Shown: positions 1 through 6,171, counted from the first letter of the stretch. The stretch is DNA of 6,576 bases from Rhodobiaceae bacterium (GCA_002746275.1 NVWR01000003.1:87955-94530); one strand, 5' to 3'. The notes: generated by a model from the letters alone, not told the origin. Program-made: numbers and translations.

Positions 1-477
1 CCTTATCTCTTCAAAGACACCATTCGGGTCGCAGAAATGGAGGGCCTGCCTTACGTCTGGCCGAACCCGGACCCTGTTGTCATGGATCTGGCAAGCGGCG
101 AAGTGCCCAAAGAACAACCCTATATCCACCGCCTGACCCGCCTGGGATGCGCCGCGGCAGAGGCAGGCCAAGGCCTTCCCTTCGTCGATGCCATAAGCAG
201 CATCATTTTCGGGGGTGTCACGGATTGGGATCAGGGAGACCACATGAAGCAGGCAACCGCCAAAGCCAACCTGGACTTAGCAACGCTCGAGGCAAAAATA
301 GAAGCTGACGTCGATCACTTTGAGTTGATCATCACCGCCAATGAAGCTGCCCAGAAAGAAGCCGGTCACTGGGGCGTGCCCTTGATGGTCTTCAAGGGCG
401 AGCCGTTTTTCGGTCAGGACAGACTTTCCCACCTAATATGGCGTCTGGAACAAAACGGCTTGCAAGAACGCGCCTGA
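1..477 (+). CDS. DsbA-family / 2-hydroxychromene-2-carboxylate isomerase-like protein, 3' part
   Basis: The reading frame is open from the first base and ends at TGA 475-477, so 158 C-terminal residues are visible and the start is off the left edge. Family members are about 200 residues, so roughly 40-50 residues are missing, including the first thioredoxin strand and the catalytic Ser/Cys position. The visible part is mostly the helical insertion, followed by the returning thioredoxin half with GHWGVP (cis-proline region) and GEPFFGQDRL near the C-terminus. Those two motifs are the signature of the HCCA isomerase / kappa-class glutathione transferase group. Known members isomerise 2-hydroxychromene-2-carboxylate in naphthalene breakdown using glutathione, but most genomic homologues have no proven substrate. 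No aromatic-degradation genes are visible nearby, so the substrate is unknown. The gene lies 49 bases upstream of glpD on the same strand and may share its transcript. The family call is firm; the function is not. Confidence 0.82.
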   Translation, partial: PYLFKDTIRVAEMEGLPYVWPNPDPVVMDLASGEVPKEQPYIHRLTRLGCAAAEAGQGLPFVDAISSIIFGGVTDWDQGDHMKQATAKANLDLATLEAKIEADVDHFELIITANEAAQKEAGHWGVPLMVFKGEPFFGQDRLSHLIWRLEQNGLQERA

Positions 478-511
478 CACGCGACAAAGCCTCTTTTACC
501 CAACGTCAGCC

Positions 512-516
512 TAAGG
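512..516 (+). promoter_or_regulatory. Shine-Dalgarno site supporting the 527 start of glpD
   Basis: TAAGG ends 10 bases before ATG 527. The alternative ATG at 548, seven codons downstream, has only a weak GGA four bases ahead. The site sits inside the short palindrome AGCCT-A-AGGCT (508-518), whose stem is probably too short to matter in RNA. Confidence 0.4.
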
Positions 517-526
517 CTCCCCAAAA

Positions 527-2215
527 ATGCAGCGTAATCTGGATACCATGAGCAAGACTTCCTATGACCTGATCGTCATCGGAGGCGGTATTTCAGGAGC
601 GACCATTGCCTGGGACGCAAGCCTGCGGGGCCTGAAAGTTGCGTTGCTGGAGAAAAACGATTTCGCCCACGCAACCACAGCAGGATCCTCCAAGCTTATC
701 CATGGCGGCCTGCGGTATCTGGTGAACGGAGAGATCGGTCTTGTGCGGGAATCCCTGCGCGAACGCCGGACCTGGGAACAAAATGCCCCGCATCTGGTTG
801 ACCCTCTTCCCTTTATCCTGCCGACCTACGGGCGGGGCATCAAGGGTTCGCTGATCTTGGCCATCGGTCTCACCATGTATGATCTGCTGGCCTATGACCG
901 CAATCGCCTGGACGATCCAGACAAGAAGCTCCCGGCCTACCGCTCCATCTCCCGTGACGAAGTACTCAAGCTCATGCCCTCTCTGCAAAAAGAGGGTCTG
1001 ACAGGCGCCAAAATTTATTACGACTGTCAGATGTTTGCGCCGGAGCGCCTCTGCCTTGAGTTCATTTTAGGCGCTGTCGAAAAAGGAACCGACGCCGCAA
1101 ATTACGCAAAGGTCACCGGCTTCGTAAAAGAAGCAGGCGAGGCGGGCCGAAGCGAAATCAAAGGTGTGGTCGTGCAAGACACGCTCACCGGAGAGACGCA
1201 CACCATCAAAGGGGCATTGACCATCAATGCCGCAGGCCCCTGGGCTGACATCACGATGGGCCACGCAGAAAAAGATGGGAAGCCATCCAAACGCCTCATC
1301 CGCTCAAAAGGCATCCACCTCATCACCCGTGATCTTTCCGGTGAGTACGCGATGGCCGTCCAGTCAAAACTCGGCGGTCACTTCTTTGTTCTCCCCTGGC
1401 GGGGCAAAACCATCCTGGGCACGACCGATACCGTGTTTGAGGGTGACCCGGACAAGGTTGGCGTCACCGAAAAAGATATTGAAGATTTCCTCGCTGTGGT
1501 GAATGACGGACTGCCGGGCCTGGGGCTCACGCGCAGCGATGTCGAACATTACTATGTGGGTATTCGCCCTCTCGTCGACACCACGCCTCAGGATGATACG
1601 GACGACGCCGACAGCTACAATGCAAGCCGCGCCGCTGAAATCGTGGACCATTCCAAGATTGATAATCTGGACGGGTTCATCTCAGCCATGGGCGGCAAAT
1701 GGACCACATCGCGACACCTTGCAGAGAAAGTCGTGGACAGCGCGCTCAAAAAACTAGGGCGCAAGGTCTCTAGCAGCACGGAAGAGACACCGCTCTATGG
1801 TGGCAAGACGGGGCGCTTCCGTCCATTTGTAGAGGCTGCCATCGCCAAACATTCCGACATGCCAGCAAAGGTCATTGAAAACCTGACCCGCTATCACGGT
1901 GCCCGGTATGAACAAGTGCTGGCCACAGCCAACGAACGCCAGGGCGAAGCACCCGAGCTGCTGCAGCCACTCAGCGAGAACACCGTCGACCTGGGTGCAC
2001 AGGTCGTCCATGCGGTGCGCCACGAAATGGCGATGACATTGTCAGATGCCGTTCTGCGGCGCCTGGGGCTTGGCACGCTCGGACACCCGGGGATGGATGC
2101 CATCAATCAGGCAGCCGACCTCATGGCACGTGAATTGGGTTGGGACGCGCAAACCCGCGCCCGTCAGATCGAGACCCTTGAGGAAAAATATAAAACCGTC
2201 GAAACGGAAGTGTGA
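527..2215 (+). CDS. glpD: Aerobic FAD-dependent glycerol-3-phosphate dehydrogenase
   Basis: This 562-residue flavoenzyme oxidises sn-glycerol 3-phosphate to DHAP at the inner face of the cytoplasmic membrane and passes electrons to quinone. The N-terminal FAD-binding fold has GGGISG at 19-24 and the acidic residue E42 that ends the second strand. SSKLIHGGLRYL at 54-65 is the family hallmark. By alignment with my recollection of E. coli GlpD, H59, R63 and Y64 match H50, R54 and Y55, R347 (GIRPL) matches R317, and K391 (GGKWTT) matches K354. The C-terminal helical DAO_C domain carries RHEMAMTL from residue 498. The length is longer than E. coli GlpD (501) and near the Bacillus type (about 555). 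Part of the excess is an acidic stretch at 351-362. Start 527 is chosen for its SD site; ATG 548 would remove seven residues and is a real alternative. The stop lies 8 bases before the lipid kinase start, suggesting translational coupling. None of the usual partners glpF, glpK or glpR is visible. Confidence 0.93.
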   Translation: MQRNLDTMSKTSYDLIVIGGGISGATIAWDASLRGLKVALLEKNDFAHATTAGSSKLIHGGLRYLVNGEIGLVRESLRERRTWEQNAPHLVDPLPFILPTYGRGIKGSLILAIGLTMYDLLAYDRNRLDDPDKKLPAYRSISRDEVLKLMPSLQKEGLTGAKIYYDCQMFAPERLCLEFILGAVEKGTDAANYAKVTGFVKEAGEAGRSEIKGVVVQDTLTGETHTIKGALTINAAGPWADITMGHAEKDGKPSKRLIRSKGIHLITRDLSGEYAMAVQSKLGGHFFVLPWRGKTILGTTDTVFEGDPDKVGVTEKDIEDFLAVVNDGLPGLGLTRSDVEHYYVGIRPLVDTTPQDDTDDADSYNASRAAEIVDHSKIDNLDGFISAMGGKWTTSRHLAEKVVDSALKKLGRKVSSSTEETPLYGGKTGRFRPFVEAAIAKHSDMPAKVIENLTRYHGARYEQVLATANERQGEAPELLQPLSENTVDLGAQVVHAVRHEMAMTLSDAVLRRLGLGTLGHPGMDAINQAADLMARELGWDAQTRARQIETLEEKYKTVETEV

Positions 2216-2219
2216 GAAG
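2214..2219 (+). promoter_or_regulatory. Shine-Dalgarno site that fixes the lipid kinase start at 2224
   Basis: GAGAAG overlaps the glpD stop codon (TGA 2213-2215) and lies four bases before ATG 2224. A GTG at 2212 in the same frame would add four residues (MRST), but it would place this site inside the gene and has no comparable site of its own. The ATG at 2224 is therefore preferred. Confidence 0.6.
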
Positions 2220-2223
2220 CACC

Positions 2224-3177
2224 ATGACAGACAAGACCATTGCCATCGTCAATCCCGCTTCCGGCGGCGGACGGGCGGGTCGTGCCTGGCCGGAGCTTCA
2301 CAAAAAACTTGAGGCCGCCTTAGGGCCCGTAACCGCCCTCTTCACAGATGGCCCCGCAACTCCGAACCACTTACCCGCCGCAAATCTTGCCCGCCAAGCT
2401 GTTGATCAAGGAGCCTCCCTTGTCATTGCCGTTGGTGGCGACGGCACAATCAACGAAACCATCAACGGCCTTTTTGCTGACAGCACCAGTGATCAGGCCG
2501 GCGCGACCCTCGCCCTGCTCAACACAGGGACCGGCGGCGACTTTCGCAAGACCTTCGACCTGCCAGCCGATTTCGAGGGCTGTATCGAGCGCATCGCATC
2601 CGGCACAACGCGCACCATCGACGTCGGCAAAATGTCCTTTGAGACCGACGATGGCAAACGCCTCACACGGTACTTCAACAACATCGCAAGCTTTGGCCTG
2701 TCCGGTGCCGTTGACCGCGCAGTAAACCGGGCCACCTTTTCCAAATTGTTCGGCGGATCATTCACCTACCAGTGGGCAACGCTCAAGACAGCGCTTCGTT
2801 TCAAACCCTTGCCCGTCCGCATTCGCACTGACACCGGGTTTGATGAAGTCATCAATGTCGGTATTGCCGCAATTGCCAATGGTCGATTTTTTGGTGGCGG
2901 CATGATGATGGCACCAGGCGCTGCCCCTGACGATGCCATATTCGATCTTGTCATCATGCGCGATACCACCTTGGGCGATCTGTTTGGCGGCGGTGCAGCC
3001 CTGCAAGATGGAACCCATATCGAAGGTGAAAAAGTACAAGTGATCCGCGCGAAGTGGATTGAGGCGGAGCCCGCAGACGCCAAAGCGCCGATCCTGCTCG
3101 ACATTGACGGCGAAGCACCCGGGCGTCTTCCCGCACGGTTTGAGATTGTACCTGCGGCCCTAACACTCAGAATTTAG
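2224..3177 (+). CDS. Diacylglycerol kinase-family lipid kinase (DAGK_cat, YegS/DgkB-like)
   Basis: This 317-residue soluble-type lipid kinase is expected to transfer phosphate from ATP to the free hydroxyl of a glycerolipid or related lipid at the inner membrane face. The N-terminal nucleotide-binding half has NPASGGGRAG (10-19), the invariant GGDGT (71-75) followed by INETINGL, and NTGTGGDF (100-107) in the place of the usual LGTGND. The C-terminal beta-sandwich half carries FGGGMMMAPGA and, near the end, DGE (295-297), which supplies a catalytic acidic residue in this superfamily. Length is normal for the family and no part is missing. The gene begins 8 bases after glpD and ends 46 bases before the AGPS-like oxidase, so all three are probably cotranscribed. 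Possible substrates are diacylglycerol, alkylacylglycerol or alkylglycerol. The sequence does not decide between them, and YegS-type enzymes can use other lipids such as phosphatidylglycerol. The family call is secure; substrate is inferred only from context. Confidence 0.9.
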   Translation: MTDKTIAIVNPASGGGRAGRAWPELHKKLEAALGPVTALFTDGPATPNHLPAANLARQAVDQGASLVIAVGGDGTINETINGLFADSTSDQAGATLALLNTGTGGDFRKTFDLPADFEGCIERIASGTTRTIDVGKMSFETDDGKRLTRYFNNIASFGLSGAVDRAVNRATFSKLFGGSFTYQWATLKTALRFKPLPVRIRTDTGFDEVINVGIAAIANGRFFGGGMMMAPGAAPDDAIFDLVIMRDTTLGDLFGGGAALQDGTHIEGEKVQVIRAKWIEAEPADAKAPILLDIDGEAPGRLPARFEIVPAALTLRI

Positions 3178-3210
3178 CTCGCATCCCCTTGACCAGGTTG
3201 CACCCCACCA

Positions 3211-3217
3211 AAAGGAA
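3211..3217 (+). promoter_or_regulatory. Shine-Dalgarno site of the AGPS-like oxidase
   Basis: AAAGGAA lies six bases before ATG 3224, a strong site that supports this start. Residues RWNGWG then fall at 9-14, just inside the N-terminus, as expected for the conserved core of AGPS proteins without the animal targeting extension. Confidence 0.6.
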
Positions 3218-3223
3218 ACACCC

Positions 3224-4897
3224 ATGACAATCGATCGCCAATCTCTGAGATGGAACGGCTGGGGACCAGCAAACCAGGAAAACCCAATACCTGACGGCGC
3301 GCCTCAGTGGGCCTGGATCCGCGAAACCCTGAACATGACGGTTCTGCCGACCACTCCTGCAAAACCAATGGCTGACATCACCATGCCTCCCTGTCATTTG
3401 GGCACCGATGAAATCAGCAGCTTTGCGGCCATTGTTGGCGAGAACCAGGTGCGCACTGACGATTATGAGCGCGCACTCCATGCCCGCGGCAAAAGCTATC
3501 ATGACTTACTTTACGTGCGCGCAGGCGACCTGGCTGTCGCCCCTGACGCCATTGTCTATCCCCGTTCCGCTAAAGAGGTGCAGGCCGTCCTCACCTTGTG
3601 TACGGAAAAAGACATCGCCGTGATCCCCTTTGGCGGAGGCTCAAGCGTCGTCGGCGGCATCAATGCCCATGGACGATCCGCAGAAGACAAAGTCATCACT
3701 CTCGACCTGACATTGATGGAGAGCATTCTCAACATCGACCGGGTCTCTATGACCGCGCGGATTGAAGCGGGAATATACGGGCCGAAGCTGGAAGAAAAAC
3801 TGCAGGCCCAGGGTCTGACCCTCGGACACTATCCACAGAGCTTCCAATACTCGACTCTCGGCGGCTGGGTTGCCGCCCGTGGTGCCGGTCAGCAATCAAA
3901 CCGCTATGGCAAAGCCGAAAAGTGGCTCGTCTCGGCCCGCCTGGCCACCCCAAGCGGCCTCTGGGCCACCGAAGAAGCACCCGCATCGGCTGCTGGCCCC
4001 AATCTCAATCAACTGGTCGCAGGCTCTGAGGGCACTCTGGGCGTCATTTGCGATGTCACCATCAAAATCCACGAAGTCCCGGAAACCAAGGACTATCGAG
4101 GATATCTCTTCAAAGACTTCGCCGCCGGTGTGGAAGTCTCACGCACCATCAATCACGCTGACATTCCCGTCGCCATGGTGCGTCTGTCTGATGCCTCCGA
4201 GACCCATTTTTTCCAGACCTTTGGCGCAAGCGATAGCGGCGGGCTGAAATCCAAGCTGCAAGCCGCTTATCTCAAATGGAAAGGTTTTGCGACCGACCCC
4301 TGTTTGATGTTGATCGGCTTGGAGGGCGACAAAGCGACCGTCAAATGGGCCAAAGAACGCACCAGCGATATCTGCAAAAAGGCTGGCGCCTTGAGCATTG
4401 GCTCAGGACCGGGCGACAAGTGGTATCACGGCCGCTTCAACTCACCCCATGGCCGCGACCCAATGATGGACCGCGGGATCGGCATCGATACCCTGGAAAC
4501 AGCTACCAGATGGTCCAATATAGGCACTCTCCATGAAAAAGTAACGGCGGCCATCCAGACCGCCTTGAACGAGAATGTGGGCGAACCGGGTCAGACGGGC
4601 GTCGTCATGGCACATGTCAGCCATTCCTATCCAGATGGCGCCAGTCTCTATTTCACCTTTGTCTTCCCGCGCAATTTGTCCGATGAGATCGGGCAATGGC
4701 AGAAGATCAAGCGCGCCGCCTCCGACGTGCTAACCGCAAACGGTGGCACTATTACCCATCACCATGGTGTCGGAACGGATCACGCGCCCTGGCTTGCAGA
4801 AGAAAAAGGGGCAATGGGTATAACGCTGTTAAAGGCACTGAAAGCCCAATTAGACCCTAAGGGCATCATGAACCCAGGCAAGCTGCTTAAATTATAG
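3224..4897 (+). CDS. Alkyldihydroxyacetonephosphate synthase-like FAD-linked oxidase
   Basis: This 557-residue flavoprotein belongs to the vanillyl-alcohol-oxidase/FAD_binding_4 superfamily and resembles AGPS along its whole length. AGPS replaces the acyl chain of 1-acyl-DHAP with a fatty alcohol to form alkyl-DHAP, the first ether-lipid intermediate. RWNGWG (9-14) is the AGPS N-terminal signature. The FAD domain has PFGGGSSVVGG (135-145), STLGGWVAARGAG (210-222), NRYG (226-229) and GSEGTLGV (267-274). In the C-terminal substrate domain, a mental alignment with mammalian AGPS matches R320 to R419, R411 to R515, Y476 (in LYFTF) to Y578, and HHH 512-514 to HHH 615-617. NPGKLL lies at the C-terminus. 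Mammalian AGPS is 658 residues because of its peroxisomal targeting extension, so this length is the expected bacterial core. It is the last gene of the probable glpD operon. It could instead be a sister FAD oxidase acting on another hydroxyacid or lipid; automated pipelines may label it only FAD-binding oxidoreductase. Family confidence is high, ether-lipid function moderate. Confidence 0.85.
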   Translation: MTIDRQSLRWNGWGPANQENPIPDGAPQWAWIRETLNMTVLPTTPAKPMADITMPPCHLGTDEISSFAAIVGENQVRTDDYERALHARGKSYHDLLYVRAGDLAVAPDAIVYPRSAKEVQAVLTLCTEKDIAVIPFGGGSSVVGGINAHGRSAEDKVITLDLTLMESILNIDRVSMTARIEAGIYGPKLEEKLQAQGLTLGHYPQSFQYSTLGGWVAARGAGQQSNRYGKAEKWLVSARLATPSGLWATEEAPASAAGPNLNQLVAGSEGTLGVICDVTIKIHEVPETKDYRGYLFKDFAAGVEVSRTINHADIPVAMVRLSDASETHFFQTFGASDSGGLKSKLQAAYLKWKGFATDPCLMLIGLEGDKATVKWAKERTSDICKKAGALSIGSGPGDKWYHGRFNSPHGRDPMMDRGIGIDTLETATRWSNIGTLHEKVTAAIQTALNENVGEPGQTGVVMAHVSHSYPDGASLYFTFVFPRNLSDEIGQWQKIKRAASDVLTANGGTITHHHGVGTDHAPWLAEEKGAMGITLLKALKAQLDPKGIMNPGKLLKL

Positions 4898-4899
4898 GC

Positions 4900-4940
4900 T
4901 TTAGTTCTAGACAAGCGACTAAAATATAGGCAATTTTTTT
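4900..4940 (+). terminator. Weak terminator candidate after the glpD operon
   Basis: TTTAGT (4900-4905) pairs with ACTAAA (4918-4923) around a 12-base loop, and a run of seven T residues follows at 4934-4940. The stem is short and AU-rich, and ten bases separate it from the T run, so it is a poor match to an intrinsic terminator. It is listed because the plus-strand operon must end somewhere in this 49-base convergent gap and nothing better is present. Confidence 0.25.
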
Positions 4941-4946
4941 AGGGGT

Positions 4947-5873
4947 TTAGCTCAGCGCTGCCCCGACCGCCTTTGCAGCCTCAGCCACGGCGTCACGGGC
5001 AGCATCGACCATCGCTTGTAAATTGAAAAAGCCATGAATCATGGATGGGTAATCCACATAGATAGTTTCAACATTGGCTGCCTTAAGGGCTGTTGCATAA
5101 GCAGCACCCTCATCGCGCAGCACATCGTGCCCCGCCGTCACCACATAAGCTGACGGCAGTCCAGCGAATGAGGCCGCTCTCAAAGGCGCAATGAGCGGCG
5201 AGGTTCGATCAAAAGTTCCAGCATACTGGTCGAAGAACCATTCCATCGTGGCTTTCTCCAGGAAGAAACCTTCCCCAAATGACTGATAAGAACCGGTATC
5301 GGTTTTTGTGTCTGTCACTGGATACAGAAGCAACTGATGACGGATGGTTGGACCCTTCCGTGCCTGGGCGAGCTGACAGACGACCGCAGCAAGATTGCCG
5401 CCCGCACTATCGCCGCCAACACCAATCGAATTGACGTCAATCCCTACATTCGCCCCATTGCGCTCCACCCACTCGACGGCGGCGTAAGCATCCTCAATCG
5501 CTGCCGGACACTGATCTTCAGGACCAAGACGATAGTCGACCGCCATGACTTTGCACCCACTCTCATTGGCAAGTGTCCGGCAGAGCGCATCATGCGTTTC
5601 CAGGTCACCGATAACCCAACCACCACCGTGGAAATAGACCAATGCCGGAAGAGCACCGCCCCCCGCAGCAACAGGCGTATACAGCCTGACGGGAATGTCC
5701 CCATCAGGCCCGGGAATAGACAGGTCCTCAATCTTCCCGATGGGAACATCGAGTGGATCTTTCATTTCAACATACATGGCGCGCGCATCGCTGGGCGTCA
5801 TCTCGTAAAGCGGTTGTCCGCCAGCCGCTGCCAAAGCGTCAAGCAGCGCTTTCACTTGTGGATCAAGTGTCAT
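4947..5873 (-). CDS. Alpha/beta hydrolase, hormone-sensitive lipase family (family IV esterase)
   Basis: This 308-residue esterase/lipase is predicted to hydrolyse carboxyl esters of short to medium acyl chains; the natural substrate is unknown. The oxyanion-hole motif HGGGW lies at 82-86, DYRLGPE at 113-119 (a variant of the common DYRLAPE), and the nucleophile elbow GDSAGG at 154-159 with S156. The acid residue is probably D250 in HDVLRDEG, and the base is H280 in MIHGFF, giving the triad S156/D250/H280. An N-terminal cap of about 50 residues and a length near 310 are typical. There is no signal peptide, so it is probably cytoplasmic. The start is set at 5873 because a GGGGAGG site precedes it by ten bases; an in-frame ATG at 5936 would add 21 residues that do not resemble the family. 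It converges on the AGPS-like gene and so is not part of that operon, although a lipid-related role would fit the neighbourhood. Confidence 0.92.
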   Translation of the reverse strand: MTLDPQVKALLDALAAAGGQPLYEMTPSDARAMYVEMKDPLDVPIGKIEDLSIPGPDGDIPVRLYTPVAAGGGALPALVYFHGGGWVIGDLETHDALCRTLANESGCKVMAVDYRLGPEDQCPAAIEDAYAAVEWVERNGANVGIDVNSIGVGGDSAGGNLAAVVCQLAQARKGPTIRHQLLLYPVTDTKTDTGSYQSFGEGFFLEKATMEWFFDQYAGTFDRTSPLIAPLRAASFAGLPSAYVVTAGHDVLRDEGAAYATALKAANVETIYVDYPSMIHGFFNLQAMVDAARDAVAEAAKAVGAALS

Positions 5874-5881
5874 TGATTGTG

Positions 5882-5906
5882 AGCCTCCCCGGCATTTATT
5901 GAGGCT
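5882..5906 (-). promoter_or_regulatory. Lipase ribosome binding site inside an inverted repeat
   Basis: The lipase SD site GGGGAGG (complement of 5884-5890) lies ten bases before its start. On the minus strand AGCCTC (5906-5901) can pair with GAGGCT (5887-5882) across a 13-base loop, a perfect six-pair stem whose 3' arm covers the core GAGG. If the transcript begins upstream of 5906, the hairpin could hide the SD site. Confidence 0.4.
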
Positions 5907-5907
5907 G

Positions 5908-5936
5908 AGTATCACCAAGGACGCAGCCCCCGGCAA
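5908..5936 (-). promoter_or_regulatory. Possible sigma70-type promoter for the lipase
   Basis: On the minus strand TTGCCG (complement of 5931-5936) and GATACT (complement of 5908-5913) are separated by exactly 17 bases, with four of six consensus matches in each box. Transcription would begin near 5901, about 28 bases ahead of the start codon. The boxes are imperfect and the call is tentative. It is incompatible with the SD-hiding hairpin, because the 5' arm would not be transcribed. Confidence 0.3.
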
Positions 5937-5946
5937 CCGTTCATTT

Positions 5947-5970
5947 GGGCGCCCCTCACTCGATTTCGAG
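5947..5970. repeat. Two adjacent short palindromes, possible operator
   Basis: GGGCGCCC (5947-5954) is a perfect eight-base palindrome, and CTCGA-TT-TCGAG (5959-5970) is an inverted repeat with five-base arms. They lie just upstream of the possible lipase promoter boxes, where an activator or repressor could bind. No known operator is recognised. Confidence 0.3.
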
Positions 5971-6012
5971 ACACAAATTCTTCGTCAACAAACGACTGAG
6001 AGCCCTTGGACA

Positions 6013-6057
6013 GCAACCTTGCGCGAGAGCATGTCCTCGCCCTCAAGCAGGGGTTGC
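6013..6057. other. Nested stem-loop in the divergent intergenic region
   Basis: GCAACC (6013-6018) pairs with GGTTGC (6052-6057), with two further G-T wobble pairs inward. Inside it, GCGAG (6023-6027) pairs with CTCGC (6036-6040) around an eight-base loop. No T run follows on either strand, so it is not an intrinsic terminator. It could be a leader structure or a protein-binding dyad, or chance. Confidence 0.3.
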
Positions 6058-6118
6058 AAAGACCCAACGCGGACGTACTCGAATAAGAGATTGCCCTTCA
6101 AAGAAACAAACTGAACAA

Positions 6119-6132
6119 AATTTGTGCAAATT
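6119..6132. repeat. Inverted repeat AATTTG-TG-CAAATT, possible operator
   Basis: Perfect six-base arms flank a two-base centre in the AT-rich part of the region, about 110 bases before the chemoreceptor-like start. The size and symmetry suit a dimeric helix-turn-helix regulator, but no specific regulator is recognised and AT-rich DNA produces such dyads by chance. Confidence 0.3.
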
Positions 6133-6171
6133 AAGAAAACTTTTACGCGAGTATTAGAAACTTCACCCTCA

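Noticed and set aside
508..518. Palindrome AGCCT-A-AGGCT over the glpD SD site
   Set aside because: A one-base centre cannot form a full RNA loop. Opening it to a workable loop leaves only about three pairs, too weak to call a regulatory hairpin.
593..988. 131-codon minus-strand open frame inside glpD
   Set aside because: It is antisense to the conserved FAD-binding segment of GlpD and has no recognisable domain.
4893..4931. Direct repeat TATAGGC at 4893-4899 and 4925-4931
   Set aside because: Seven bases in AT-rich sequence is within chance, and there is no mobile element or att-like context.
5337..5876. 179-codon plus-strand open frame opposite the lipase gene
   Set aside because: It lies entirely antisense to a gene with an intact catalytic triad, and its translation shows no family resemblance. 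It is a shadow of the lipase codon pattern.
6007..6023. Sigma54-like sequence TGGACAG-N5-TTGC
   Set aside because: The spacing between the GG and GC elements is one base too long for a -24/-12 promoter, and the first element is a poor match.
6131..6154. Sigma28-like flagellar promoter (TAAGAAAA followed by GCGAGTAT) before the chemoreceptor-like gene
   Set aside because: The spacer is about four bases shorter than required and the second box is a weak match.
5899..6157. Two overlapping plus-strand open frames of about 70 codons in the intergenic region
   Set aside because: Both translations are low-complexity mixtures with no motif or hydrophobic pattern, no clear SD site, and they cross several dyads. 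They look like chance frames.
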